From positions 62,001 through 126,000 of the forward strand of contig JBBQCW010000003.1 of the NCBI GenBank assembly GCA_038319025.1: a stretch of 64,000 nt of DNA, read 5' to 3'. The stretch's first letter is position 1, and each line of letters begins with the position of its first letter. This stretch comes from JBBQCW01 sp038319025. Its GTDB lineage: Bacteria; Actinomycetota; Thermoleophilia; Solirubrobacterales; Solirubrobacteraceae. The notes under the pieces are model-generated. The model did not search any database, had not been told where the DNA came from, and saw only the letters and a program-made list of their open reading frames with translations. A program made the position numbers and the translations under genes. This document shows, piece by piece, positions 9,056 to 17,723 of this stretch.

Positions 9056-9085
9056 GACGCCCCGGGCAGGGAGGTCCGGGGCGTC
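9056..9085. terminator. Strong GC hairpin, likely terminator
   Basis: A perfect 10-base stem (GACGCCCCGG, 9056-9065; CCGGGGCGTC, 9076-9085) with a 10-base loop, in the 187-base gap between two minus-strand genes. It lies downstream of the small membrane protein gene (9203-9466), which it probably ends. No T-run follows, which is common in GC-rich actinobacteria. Confidence 0.6.
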
Positions 9086-9202
9086 GGCATGCGCTGGGCT
9101 ACGGCGAGGAGGGTGCTCGCTGGGTAAAGCGTCGCGCGACAGACCGAGCGGCCTGTGACGAAATGGGAAAGGAACCGTGAAGAAGCGGTGACGGCGCGGC
9201 AG

Positions 9203-9466
9203 CTACCAGCCGGCGTGCCACTGCGCCGCGTGCTTCTTGCTGGCGGCCTTACGCCGCTCCTTGCGCTTGTCCAGACGCCATTGGATCAGGCTCATGGTCA
9301 GCACGAACAACGGGAAAAAGGCGATCACGATGAAGCCGGCGTTGGTGACGATCTTGTCGTCGACTTGGCCCAGCAGGCCTTGGCCGCCGTCGTGCGCCAT
9401 GGCGGCGGGTGCGGCCAGCAGGAGGATCCCGAGGGAGGTGGTGAGCGTTAGTCCGAGGCGGCGCAT
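9203..9466 (-). CDS. Small secreted or membrane protein, function unknown
   Basis: An 87-residue protein with an N-terminal signal-like segment (M-R-R-L-G-L-T-L-T-T-S-L-G-I-L-L-L-A-A-P-A-A-M-A, A-x-A cleavage site), a second hydrophobic helix (A-G-F-I-V-I-A-F-F-P-L-F-V-L), and a basic Lys/Arg tail. The start is the ATG at 9466; the longer frame upstream is Arg/Ser-rich and antisense to the next gene. It may sit in the membrane with a cytoplasmic basic tail. Divergent from the crotonase gene at 9496, 29 bases away. No family recognised. Confidence 0.65.
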   Translation of the reverse strand: MRRLGLTLTTSLGILLLAAPAAMAHDGGQGLLGQVDDKIVTNAGFIVIAFFPLFVLTMSLIQWRLDKRKERRKAASKKHAAQWHAGW

Positions 9467-9495
9467 TCGCTTCGCATCGTATAGAACCTTGCGGC

Positions 9496-10212
9496 ATGTC
9501 CGTACTCGAACGCGAGCGGCTGGGCGACGGGATCTGCATTCTGCGCTTGAACCGTCCCGAAGTCCGTAACGCGATGAACTCGGTGCTATTGGCCGAACTG
9601 GCCGACGCACTCGCTGAGCTGAGCTCCGACGATGCGGTGCGCGTGCTGATCTTCTCCACCACCAACGTGCGGGCACTCTGTGCCGGCGCCGACGTGGGGG
9701 AGCAACTCGACGGCGCTCAGGGGCGGGCCCGTATGGAGGCGTTCTCGCGGTTCTACGCTGCGGTCGAGGCGTTCCCGATGCCCACGATCGCCGTATGCGT
9801 GGGCAATGTCGTCGGGGCCGGTGCCGAGTTGGCCGCCGGCTGTGACCTTCGCGTCGGTGGTGACAACGTGAAGCTGATGTGGGCCGGTGCGGCGCTGGGC
9901 GTCCCGGTGGGCCCGGCCCGCCTGACGCCTCTGATCGGGCTGTCGCGGGCCAAGGAACTGATCCTTACCGGCCGCGTCGTCGGGCTGGAAGAGGCGCTCA
10001 GCATCGGTCTGGTGCATCGTGGTGCGCCGGCGGCGGAGGCAGAGGGCGAGGCACTCGCGCTGGCCCGGAACCTTGCGCAGCGCCCGCCCGATGGGCTGCG
10101 GGCGATCAAGGATGCGTTCCGCGCGCACGAGGCCCTGCCGGGCCGCGTGGCGTGGGAGAACGTCGCCCTGGAGGAGTTTCAGCGCTCGGGCGCCGGACTC
10201 CCCCAGGGTTGA
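9496..10212 (+). CDS. Crotonase family protein, second catalytic Glu absent
   Basis: A 238-residue enoyl-CoA hydratase/isomerase fold: N-R-P-E-V-R-N-A-M-N at the start, L-C-A-G-A-D-V near 65, and G-A-G-A-E-L-A-A-G-C-D near 118 with the first catalytic Glu. Where hydratases have a second Glu (P-E-x-x-x-G) this protein reads W-A-G-A-A-L-G-V, so it may be an isomerase or act on another CoA thioester. A -10-like TATAGA (9480-9485) lies 10 bases ahead of the ATG with no clear Shine-Dalgarno. It ends 9 bases from the convergent esterase gene. Confidence 0.85.
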   Translation: MSVLERERLGDGICILRLNRPEVRNAMNSVLLAELADALAELSSDDAVRVLIFSTTNVRALCAGADVGEQLDGAQGRARMEAFSRFYAAVEAFPMPTIAVCVGNVVGAGAELAAGCDLRVGGDNVKLMWAGAALGVPVGPARLTPLIGLSRAKELILTGRVVGLEEALSIGLVHRGAPAAEAEGEALALARNLAQRPPDGLRAIKDAFRAHEALPGRVAWENVALEEFQRSGAGLPQG

Positions 10213-10221
10213 CGCGTACGG

Positions 10222-11595
10222 CTACTTCCCGTTCTTCTTGAGCCAGGGCACGACCGTCTGCAGGAACATGCTCGTCTTCGGAGCCGCCAGCAGCGGGTCA
10301 AGGTGGCTGTTCACGGCAGAGGCGTCGACGAACTTCAGCTTGCTGTGGTTTTCCGCCACGAAGGCGTGCACCGCGGTGTTCAGCCTGCCGCCCGACAGCG
10401 CCGTCTGGATGGCGTAGATGGGCAGCTTGACCTGCTTGGCGTACTTGGGATGCAGGCCGAGGAACGCCGTGACGTCGTTCGGCTCCAGGCCGGCCAGGCC
10501 GCCCAGATCGAACGACAGCCGCTTCGGGAAGTACCACTCGGTGGCGTTCGTCGGCTCCTGACCGAAGCCCTTGGCCACGTTCTCGATCGGCGTCACTTCC
10601 CCGTTGACCCAATCACCTGTCGGCCCGAGCGTTCCTGAGCGCGTATGGATGAGGCCCAGCGATGCCGGCGACGTGGTGTCGTCGAACGCAAAGCCGAGCT
10701 GGCCGCGGTTGGTGGCGGGAATCGACGGCTTGAAGTACGACGGCAGCAGCGCGAAGTTCTGCGCCAGGGACGGCCCAGTCGGATCCAGTAGGGCCGGGAT
10801 CGCACCTAGTTCAGCGAACACGCCGGTGGCGTACGACAGATCGTTGCCGGGCAGCGTGATGCCCAGCAGGTTCAGCCACGGGGTGCCACTGGCCTTCAGA
10901 GCGGTCAGCTTGGTCTGCTCATCGGCGAGCGTCGGCACGATCGTGGTCGGTGTCGCGCCAGACAAGCCGCCGTCGATCAGCACGAGGCCGGACAGGTCCT
11001 TCCAACCCGGATGACCGTTGAAGTCCCAGATCGCGTAGGCCGCAGTGGTGGAGCCGCCCAGCGAGTGGCCGCCGAGGATTACCTTGTGCCCACCCTTCTT
11101 GGCCGCGAGAACCACGGTGCGGATGTCGTTGAGCGAGACGTTCAGGCCCCAGTCGTAGGCAAATCCGTACTTGGTCGGATCGAGCGGCTGGAAGTGGTTC
11201 GTGATCGACTTGTCGCCGATCCAGCCCAGGTAGTAATCAAGCGCGTCCTTGGCGGATGCCTTGCCGGCGAGTTCCTTCTTGAAGACGGACGTGTCCTCCA
11301 GCGCCTGGCTGCGGCGGTCGATCGACCACACGGCCATGTTGGGCACCGTCTTGACGATTTGGCGGGCGATGAGTGTGAAGTCGCCCGCGCCGCCCGACGT
11401 GCCGGGGATCAGCACCAGTACGCGTTTGGCCTTCGACGAGCCGAACTTGGTGACAAACACCTTGTTCAAGCTGGACGGCGTGCCCGGGGCGGCAAAACCC
11501 TTGAGCGAGATGGTCTTCTCGGCGGCACCGGCGGGCGCGGCGACGAGGAGCGCGGTCAGCGCGGCGAGGACGACTGGGACGGTGAAGCGCTTCAT
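10222..11595 (-). CDS. Secreted alpha/beta hydrolase
   Basis: A 457-residue exported hydrolase. The signal peptide is M-K-R-F-T-V-P-V-V-L-A-A-L-T-A-L with an A-G-A-A cleavage region near 25. The fold shows V-L-V-L-I-P-G-T-S-G-G near 60, a nucleophile elbow G-G-H-S-L-G-G-S near 176, and a late S-H-L-D-P-L-L segment that can supply the catalytic His. It likely hydrolyses an ester outside the cell; the substrate is not clear. It is transcribed away from the ABC-F gene, and the divergent gap carries a palindrome. Confidence 0.82.
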   Translation of the reverse strand: MKRFTVPVVLAALTALLVAAPAGAAEKTISLKGFAAPGTPSSLNKVFVTKFGSSKAKRVLVLIPGTSGGAGDFTLIARQIVKTVPNMAVWSIDRRSQALEDTSVFKKELAGKASAKDALDYYLGWIGDKSITNHFQPLDPTKYGFAYDWGLNVSLNDIRTVVLAAKKGGHKVILGGHSLGGSTTAAYAIWDFNGHPGWKDLSGLVLIDGGLSGATPTTIVPTLADEQTKLTALKASGTPWLNLLGITLPGNDLSYATGVFAELGAIPALLDPTGPSLAQNFALLPSYFKPSIPATNRGQLGFAFDDTTSPASLGLIHTRSGTLGPTGDWVNGEVTPIENVAKGFGQEPTNATEWYFPKRLSFDLGGLAGLEPNDVTAFLGLHPKYAKQVKLPIYAIQTALSGGRLNTAVHAFVAENHSKLKFVDASAVNSHLDPLLAAPKTSMFLQTVVPWLKKNGK

Positions 11596-11636
11596 GCGAC
11601 ATCTCCTGGGCGTGGCTGGACGGGACTTACTTCAGA

Positions 11637-11652
11637 CGAACGTTAGCGTTCG
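11637..11652. promoter_or_regulatory. Palindrome in the esterase/ABC-F divergent promoter
   Basis: CGAACG-TTAG-CGTTCG, a perfect 6-base-arm palindrome, lies 42 bases ahead of the esterase start (11595) and 37 ahead of the ABC-F start. The ACGTTAGCGT core resembles TetR-type operators. A -10-like TACCAT (11677-11682) sits 6 bases before the ABC-F ATG, suggesting a leaderless start. Confidence 0.45.
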
Positions 11653-11688
11653 AATGGGTCGCGAGGCGCCGGAACGTACCATCAGGGC

Positions 11689-13737
11689 ATGGCCGTGCTC
11701 ATCGCCTCCGACTTGGGGAAAGACATTGCGGGCGCTCCGCTGCTGCAGAGCGTCAGCTTCAAACTGGAACGTCGGGACAGAATGACGATCGCCGGTCGCA
11801 ACGGCGCCGGTAAGACGACGCTCCTGCGGATGCTGGCCGGGGAGACGTCGATCGATGGCGGCGAACTGGTCTTCGCGAAGGGCACGAAGGTCGCTTTGCA
11901 CGATCAGCGTCCGCCCCGCGACAAGGGCGTCTCGTTGCGCGACTATGTGCTGTCAGGCCTCAAGGAACCGCTTGAACTGGAGGCTGAGCTGACGCGACTG
12001 GAGACGGCGATGGGTGCGGGCGACGAGCAGGCGCTGGCTCGCTACGCGGGCGTCCAGGCGCGGTTTGAGACGGCCGGCGGCTACGGCTGGCGGGAGGGCG
12101 CCGACAGCGTCATCCATGGCCTCGGGTTCGTCGACGCCGACCTGGACCGACCGCTCGACACCTTCTCGGGCGGCCAGCTAACCCGGGCCTCGCTGGCCCG
12201 CGCGCTCGCCGGTCGCCCTGACCTCCTCCTGCTCGACGAGCCGACCAACCACTTGGACATTGAGTCGCTGGAATGGCTGGAGCAGACGCTCATCGACCTG
12301 GACGCCGCGATCGTGCTCGTCGCCCACGACCGCTGGTTCCTGGAAGCGGTCGGCACGTGTGTACTGGAGATCGAGGCAGGCCGCTCACGCTTCTTCAAGG
12401 GCACCTGGCACACCTGGCGGGCCGAGCAGGCGGCGCGTGAGATGGCGCTGGGCAAGGCGATCGACAAGCAGCGCGCCGAGATCGAGCGGATGGAACGGTT
12501 CGTCGAGCGGTTCAGGGCCAAGGCCAGCAAGGCCAAACAGGCGCAGTCACGGGTCAAGGCGCTGGACAAGATCGAGCGCATCGAGCGCGACCCGCGCGAC
12601 AACCGGGAGATGGGCTTTGCCTTCAAGCCGCCCGAGCGCTCCGGGCGTGTGATCTTTGAATTGGAGGACGCGCGGCTGGAGGTACCAGGGCGGGTCCTGC
12701 TCGACCACGCCGACCTATGGCTGGAACGCGGCGAGCACGTGTCGCTGGTCGGCCCCAACGGCACGGGCAAGACGACGCTGATCGAGGCGATCACCGGCAA
12801 CCGGGCCCTGGACGGCGGGCGGCTGCGCAGCGGTCACAACGTGAAGGTCGGCTATCTGTCTCAGCACACCGAGGAGCTGGAGCGAGGGGGTGCCCGCACG
12901 GTCATAGAGGCGACGGTGAAGCAGACCAGCCTCCCGCCCGGCCAGGCCCGGGCCCTGCTCGGCAGCTTCCTGTTCACCGGTGAGGAGGCCGAGAAGCCGC
13001 TGGCCGGGCTGAGCGGCGGCGAGCGTCGTCGGCTCTCGCTCGCCATCCTCGTCCAGTCGGGCTCGAACGTCCTGATCCTCGACGAGCCGACCAACCATCT
13101 GGATCTGGAGTCCCGCGAGGCGCTGGAGGACGCGCTGCTCTCGTTCCCCGGATCGCTGCTGCTCGTCTCTCACGACCGGGCGCTGCTCGACGCCGTAGGC
13201 ACAAGGACGATCGCCGTGGAGGATTACGGCCTGCGTTCCTATGTCGGGGGATACCCTGAGTACGCGCGGGCCCGGGAGGAGCGCGCGGCCGCCGGCCTGC
13301 CGTCGCCCCCGCCGCCCACGCCCACCCCCGGCGGCCCGCCCGGGCTGCGCCATGATCCCGATGCCCGTGGGCCGGACGGACGCGCCGTGCGGCGCTCGGA
13401 GGAGAGCCCACGCCCGACCAACGGTGCCGCAGCACCTGCCCCGGCCACGAACGAGAACGGCAGGACGGGTTCGCCCGTCGCGCCTGCGGCTGAGCCCGCA
13501 ACGGCGAAAGGGCCGTCGAAGAACCGCCTGCGCCGCCAGCGCACGTTGGAAGACGCCGTGGCCAAGGCTGAGCAGGCGCTCGCTGTTCTCGAGGACGAGC
13601 TGGCCGCGCCCGAAGCCTGGGCGACGCCGTACGAGACGGCGAAGTCCACCGCGAAACACACCGGCGCCAAGCGAGCCGTCGAACAGTCCTACACGGACCT
13701 CGAGGAGTTCGAAGCCGAGGGTGCCACCACGGTCTGA
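11689..13737 (+). CDS. ABC-F family ATPase (Uup-like, with C-terminal coiled coil)
   Basis: A 682-residue protein with two ABC domains and no membrane segments, the mark of ABC-F ribosome-acting ATPases. Domain 1: Walker A G-R-N-G-A-G-K-T-T (36-44), signature F-S-G-G-Q, Walker B L-L-L-L-D-E-P-T-N-H-L-D. A charged linker (~255-300) follows. Domain 2: G-P-N-G-T-G-K-T-T, L-S-G-G-E-R-R-R-L, L-I-L-D-E-P-T-N-H-L-D. The tail is a Pro/Gly-rich stretch (~530-600) and then a helical segment K-N-R-L-R-R-Q-R like the Uup DNA- or rRNA-binding arm. It acts on the ribosome in the cytosol; whether it gives antibiotic protection or a housekeeping function cannot be told. Confidence 0.9.
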   Translation: MAVLIASDLGKDIAGAPLLQSVSFKLERRDRMTIAGRNGAGKTTLLRMLAGETSIDGGELVFAKGTKVALHDQRPPRDKGVSLRDYVLSGLKEPLELEAELTRLETAMGAGDEQALARYAGVQARFETAGGYGWREGADSVIHGLGFVDADLDRPLDTFSGGQLTRASLARALAGRPDLLLLDEPTNHLDIESLEWLEQTLIDLDAAIVLVAHDRWFLEAVGTCVLEIEAGRSRFFKGTWHTWRAEQAAREMALGKAIDKQRAEIERMERFVERFRAKASKAKQAQSRVKALDKIERIERDPRDNREMGFAFKPPERSGRVIFELEDARLEVPGRVLLDHADLWLERGEHVSLVGPNGTGKTTLIEAITGNRALDGGRLRSGHNVKVGYLSQHTEELERGGARTVIEATVKQTSLPPGQARALLGSFLFTGEEAEKPLAGLSGGERRRLSLAILVQSGSNVLILDEPTNHLDLESREALEDALLSFPGSLLLVSHDRALLDAVGTRTIAVEDYGLRSYVGGYPEYARAREERAAAGLPSPPPPTPTPGGPPGLRHDPDARGPDGRAVRRSEESPRPTNGAAAPAPATNENGRTGSPVAPAAEPATAKGPSKNRLRRQRTLEDAVAKAEQALAVLEDELAAPEAWATPYETAKSTAKHTGAKRAVEQSYTDLEEFEAEGATTV

Positions 13738-13863
13738 CGACGTCCTGCCGCTGCCGTCCGTTCACCACGGCATCACATGATGTTGGCCGGCTGATCACAG
13801 AAGTCCCCCCTTTGCAGGGGAATCTTGTCGCAGAGATTCCAATCAACCAGCAAGGGAGCAACG

Positions 13864-16158
13864 ATGACTTCCCCCATCAGCAGGGCCGACCTGCACTGCC
13901 ACTCGACCGCCTCGCAGATATCCAAGTTGGGCGTCCAGCGCGCGCTCGGACTGCCTGAGTGCGCGACGCCACCGCACGACGTCCTCGAGCTCGCGGAGCG
14001 CCGCGGTATGGACTTCGTGACGATCACCGATCACGACACGATCGACGGGGTTCTGACGATCGCCGACGATCCCCGCGTCTTCGTGAGCGAGGAACTGACG
14101 GCCTGGTTTCAAGGCGAGCCGCAAGCCGTTCACGTGCTCTGCTGGGGGATCACCCCTGACGATCACTCAGTGCTGCAGGAGCGGGCCGGCAACGTCGACC
14201 GTGTCGCCGAATATCTCCACCAGCATGAGATCGCCTGCGCCCTGGCCCACCCTTTCTTCGCGCCGGCCGCACCGCTGACACCTCGCCACCGCAGGCATCT
14301 CGCCCGGTTGTTCCCGGTCTGGGAGACGCGCAACGGCGCCCGAGCGCCGGAGCTGAACGCGCCGGCGGCCGTCTACATCGAGACCCACGGGGGCACAGGC
14401 GTGGCCGGCTCCGACGATCACGCCGGCGTCGACATCGGCCGGACGTGGACGCAGACGCCGATCGCGGCCGACACGACGGAGTTCCTCGAGCATCTGCGCC
14501 ACGGTCGCGCCAGCGCGCACGGGGACCAGGGGAGCGCCGCGAAGTGGGCCCATGCCGCGCTGGGGCTGGCCACCCGCGCACTCGGCCGTGGCGATACCGG
14601 CGACGAATTGGACCCGCGAGTGGTCCTCAACATCATCGAGCGCGTGGTCAGCGAGGGCGACGTACGAGCCGGAGCGATCGGAGCCGACTTGGGCCCGGAG
14701 GATGCCCGCGCGCTCCTACGCGCTTGGATGGCGGCCGTCGAGCTGGATGTCGATGAGGACGGCCTGCTTGCTCTACTGCAGGATCCGACGTTTCATCACT
14801 CCGCGCTGTACCGCCGCGCCCGCCGCGCCCACGAGCGCCAACTGGCCCGCGCAACCAGCGGGCTGCTCGCCGCGACGACCGGTGAGGGGGACCTCGGCGC
14901 CGCCGCCCATGGCCTGTTCAACGCGTGCGTCTCGGTGATCCCCTACGCACCGGCGGCGGCCTTCCTGGGCCGCGAGAAAGCGAAGCTGGCCGGGGCCGGC
15001 AGCGGACCGCGCCGCGTCGCCCTCGTCGCCGACGGCGTCGGCTCGGTGCATGGGGTGACCCGCACGCTCGCGGAGATCCGCGACCGCGGTGTGCCGGGCT
15101 TTGAGGTTGAGGTGATCGGGACGGACCCGAACGTCGACCGCCGACTGCCGGCCGTCGCCGACGCACCGATCCCGTACTACCCGGGGATGACGGTCGGGGT
15201 GCCCTCGCTTCCCGATGTGGTCGAGACGCTGGCCGACGGTCGCTACGACGCGGTGCATCTGTGCTCTCCCGGCCCGGCCGGCATCGCCGCAGCTCTCGTG
15301 GCGCGGGTGATGGGCCTGCCGCTGATCGGCAGCTACCACACCGAACTGGCGGCCTACGCGGGCCTGCGGTCCGGTCGGGGTGAGCTGGAGGGCCTCGCGC
15401 GCACCGCGGTCGCGCTGTTCTACGGCGGGTGTGACGTGGTGCTGTCGCCGAGCGACGCCAGCGATCGTGCTCTTGCCGGCATGGGGATCGCTTCCGATCG
15501 GGTGGGTCGCTGGGATCGCGGAGTCGATCTGTCGCGGTTCGGACCCGAGCGCCGGGTCGAGCGCCTCTTCCCCGGCGCCATCAACGTGCTCTACGCCGGT
15601 CGTCTGACCACGGAGAAGGGCGCCGACCTGTTGGCCGACGCCTTCGTCGCGGCCCGCGCGCGTGACCCTCGGCTGCACCTGGTGCTGGCCGGTGGCGGGC
15701 CCGAGGAGGGGGCGCTCCGGCGCCGCCTGGGCGAGCACGCGACCTTCCTCGGCTGGCTGGACGGCGACGAACTGGCGCGGGCCTACGCCAGCGCCGACCT
15801 GTTCTGCTTCGCCAGCCGCACCGACACGTTCGGCCAGGTCATTCTCGAGGCGCAGGCCAGCGGCCTGCCGGTGGTCGCCGTGGCCGAGGGGGGGCCGCGA
15901 AACCTCGTGCAGACCGGGGTGACCGGTCTGCTGCGGCCGCCCGTCGCGGATGCGCTCGCAGATGCGCTGGTGGGTCTGGCCGCCAGCCCGCAGCGTCGAC
16001 GCCGCCTGGCCGACAGCGCTCTGACCGCGGTGGGCGGCCGCACGTGGGAGGCCTCGATGCAACGCCTCGCGGAGGGTTACAGCCGTGCGCTGGGTACCGA
16101 GCACGTCGTCACCGTCACGGACACGACGACGTCCGCAGAGCAGGTTCGCGCGGCGTGA
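13864..16158 (+). CDS. PHP-domain/glycosyltransferase family 4 fusion protein
   Basis: A 764-residue fusion. Start is the ATG at 13864, after an AAGGGAG Shine-Dalgarno; an in-frame ATG at 13825 is upstream of it. Residues ~8-230 are a PHP metal-dependent phosphoesterase: D-L-H-C-H-S-T (9-15), T-I-T-D-H-D-T, A-L-A-H-P-F, and G-S-D-D-H-A-G. A helical linker follows. From ~380 on is a GT-B glycosyltransferase: V-S-L-V-A-D-G-V-G-S-like start, S-Y-H-T-E-L, Y-A-G-R-L-T-T-E-K-G, and the E-x7-E type motif E-A-Q-A-S-G-L-P-V-V-A-V-A-E-G-G. It resembles mannosyltransferases of the PimB/MgtA group. Fusion suggests one enzyme makes and trims a phosphorylated glycan or glycolipid. Overlaps the next gene by 4 bases. 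Confidence 0.87.
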   Translation: MTSPISRADLHCHSTASQISKLGVQRALGLPECATPPHDVLELAERRGMDFVTITDHDTIDGVLTIADDPRVFVSEELTAWFQGEPQAVHVLCWGITPDDHSVLQERAGNVDRVAEYLHQHEIACALAHPFFAPAAPLTPRHRRHLARLFPVWETRNGARAPELNAPAAVYIETHGGTGVAGSDDHAGVDIGRTWTQTPIAADTTEFLEHLRHGRASAHGDQGSAAKWAHAALGLATRALGRGDTGDELDPRVVLNIIERVVSEGDVRAGAIGADLGPEDARALLRAWMAAVELDVDEDGLLALLQDPTFHHSALYRRARRAHERQLARATSGLLAATTGEGDLGAAAHGLFNACVSVIPYAPAAAFLGREKAKLAGAGSGPRRVALVADGVGSVHGVTRTLAEIRDRGVPGFEVEVIGTDPNVDRRLPAVADAPIPYYPGMTVGVPSLPDVVETLADGRYDAVHLCSPGPAGIAAALVARVMGLPLIGSYHTELAAYAGLRSGRGELEGLARTAVALFYGGCDVVLSPSDASDRALAGMGIASDRVGRWDRGVDLSRFGPERRVERLFPGAINVLYAGRLTTEKGADLLADAFVAARARDPRLHLVLAGGGPEEGALRRRLGEHATFLGWLDGDELARAYASADLFCFASRTDTFGQVILEAQASGLPVVAVAEGGPRNLVQTGVTGLLRPPVADALADALVGLAASPQRRRRLADSALTAVGGRTWEASMQRLAEGYSRALGTEHVVTVTDTTTSAEQVRAA

Positions 16159-16886
16159 GTCGACATGGCGCCATCGCGGTGGCGCTGCACGACGTCGAAC
16201 CGGCGACGTTCGATCGCTGCGCGCTGATCCGCGACTGGCTGACCGATCATGGGGTCGACCGCGTCACCCTGCTCATCATTCCGGCGCCGGATCTACATTC
16301 GTTCGCCGACCGCCGTCCCGACATGGTCCGCTGGCTCGAAGAGCTCGTCGCACAGGGGGACGCCGTCGCCCAGCACGGCTTGCAGCACCGGCAGACGCGC
16401 AACGCGCCGTGGGCACGTCAGCGGGTGGCTGGGCTTCAGCGAGGTATGTCCGCGGAGTTCCTCGGGCTTGCTCCGCAGGACACGCGCGAGGCCGTCGACA
16501 TGGGCCGCAGCCTGATGTGTCGAGCAGGCCTTGAGCCGCAGGGCTTTGTCGCGCCCGGCTACGCCTACACGCCCGCGCTGCGGGCTGCGCTGGCGGAGTC
16601 CTTCTCCTGGTGGGCCGGCGTCGGGGGCGTCCACCGCTGCTGCTCATCGGAGGATGCGCGCCAGCTGGCCCCGGCACTGTGCTTGGGCACCTCGACCGCG
16701 CCGCGCCGCTTCTTCTCACCGTTGCTGGTGCGTGCGGGTGCTTGGTGCTCCGGGTCGCTGATGCGCCTGGACCTTCATCCGTCGGATCTTGAGCGCCCTC
16801 GCCACATGGCGGCGCTGGAGGCCGTGCTCCGCCGTGCCCGAGGCCGCGTCGCGCTGACTTACGACGAGCTGGCCACCGCGGCCTGA
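16155..16886 (+). CDS. DUF2334-type polysaccharide deacetylase
   Basis: A 243-residue deacetylase-like protein beginning at a GTG that overlaps the fusion gene's stop (GTGA). Early residues A-V-A-L-H-D-V-E-P-A-T and a later A-Q-H-G-L-Q-H pair resemble the metal ligands of the DUF2334 branch of the NodB fold; G-F-V-A-P-G-Y-A-Y follows. It has no signal peptide, so it probably acts on a cytosolic sugar intermediate made by the fused glycosyltransferase encoded upstream, for example N-deacetylation before transfer. Followed by a hairpin terminator. Confidence 0.8.
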   Translation: MSRHGAIAVALHDVEPATFDRCALIRDWLTDHGVDRVTLLIIPAPDLHSFADRRPDMVRWLEELVAQGDAVAQHGLQHRQTRNAPWARQRVAGLQRGMSAEFLGLAPQDTREAVDMGRSLMCRAGLEPQGFVAPGYAYTPALRAALAESFSWWAGVGGVHRCCSSEDARQLAPALCLGTSTAPRRFFSPLLVRAGAWCSGSLMRLDLHPSDLERPRHMAALEAVLRRARGRVALTYDELATAA

Positions 16887-16893
16887 ACGACGA

Positions 16894-16921
16894 CGGGCGC
16901 CTCCCCGGAGGGAAGCGCCCG
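16894..16921. terminator. Shared terminator hairpin between convergent genes
   Basis: CGGGCGC (16894-16900) pairs with GCGCCCG (16915-16921); the 14-base interior can add a short CTCC/GGAG stem. It separates the plus-strand deacetylase operon from the minus-strand secreted protein gene ending at 16945, so it can stop both. Confidence 0.65.
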
Positions 16922-16944
16922 AGCGATCGTCATGCGGGGTGGGG

Positions 16945-17577
16945 CTAGGGGGTTCCGTCACCGGTCAGCACTTGGCCACCGCTGCTGGAGCCGGGGATCC
17001 GGCGCTTGCCCTTAGACGGCGCGCAGCCGCGGGGGCGGCCGAGGTCGAACGGCCCGGCCATCGCCGTCACCGCTGCGCCCTTGGAGTTGATGGTCGCCGT
17101 GGTCACGACGACCAGGGGGTCGACGCGCGGCTCCTGGCAGAGGCTGTTCTTGCCGTCGATGAAGAACTCGCCACGAATCTGGCGGAAGAACCCGCCGTAG
17201 GTGCCGACGCAGTTCACGCCGTAACCGGGGATATCCCCCTGACAGGCGAACGCGTCCGTGGGGACGATGTTCTGGCCGAGGGGATCAAAAGCGAAGATCT
17301 CCGTCTCATAGCCTTCGACCTGGTGCTCAGGCAGCACCGAGTAGCCGGTGATCGGACCGTTGCAGCGGATCATGTACGCGACGCCGGTGCTCGTATCGTC
17401 GTTCGGGTCAGGAGCGCCCTTGCTCGTGGTGCCCTTGCAGACGATGTTGTTGTTGTTCGTGTCGGCGGCCGCCTTGGGCGGGTGGGCGGTGACGAACAGG
17501 AGCAGAGCCGCGCCGCCGGCGAGCAGCAGGGCGATCAGGACGGCCAAGGGCCCCCTGCGGGGCATGGCATTGAGCAC
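16945..17577 (-). CDS. Secreted six-cysteine protein, PHO-box controlled, unknown function
   Basis: About 210 residues. Start chosen is GTG at 17577, which has a good GGAGGT Shine-Dalgarno; an ATG at 17589 is also in frame but would carry that sequence inside its first codons. The N-terminus is a basic segment plus a long hydrophobic helix (A-V-L-I-A-L-L-L-A-G-G-A-A-L-L-L-F-V) ending at A-A-A-D: signal peptide or anchor. The mature part has six cysteines, which suits three disulfides. No enzyme motif was recognised. Its promoter has five PHO-box-like units, so it is probably made under phosphate starvation, beside a secreted phosphoesterase and a pst operon. Confidence 0.75.
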   Translation of the reverse strand: MLNAMPRRGPLAVLIALLLAGGAALLLFVTAHPPKAAADTNNNNIVCKGTTSKGAPDPNDDTSTGVAYMIRCNGPITGYSVLPEHQVEGYETEIFAFDPLGQNIVPTDAFACQGDIPGYGVNCVGTYGGFFRQIRGEFFIDGKNSLCQEPRVDPLVVVTTATINSKGAAVTAMAGPFDLGRPRGCAPSKGKRRIPGSSSGGQVLTGDGTP

Positions 17578-17646
17578 GTGGACCTCCATCGGATGACTTG
17601 AAGGATCGCCAGTGGCGATCCGGGAGCTTCAGTCTGCGCCGCGAGA

Positions 17647-17696
17647 GTGACCAAGAAGTTACGCGCAGGTATACGACGTGTGAACGTGCTGTGTAC
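17647..17696 (-). promoter_or_regulatory. PHO-box-like array, five 11-bp units
   Basis: On the minus strand five hexamers are spaced exactly 11 bases apart: GTACAC (17691-17696), GTTCAC (17680), GTATAC (17669), CGTAAC (17658) and GGTCAC (17647). Actinobacterial PhoP/PhoB sites are direct repeats of GTTCACC with 11-base period. The array lies 70-120 bases ahead of the secreted six-cysteine gene and accounts for much of this gap. Confidence 0.7.
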
Positions 17697-17723
17697 GAAA
17701 GGCAAAAACCGTGTGGATTTCGG

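Noticed and set aside
11689..13737. ABC-F gene as a specific antibiotic-resistance determinant
   Set aside because: The tail and linker resemble housekeeping Uup-like forms; sequence alone does not show resistance.
13800..13825. A terminator CCCC-TTTGCA-GGGG before the PHP fusion gene
   Set aside because: The stem is only four bases and the position suits a leader as well; not enough to call.
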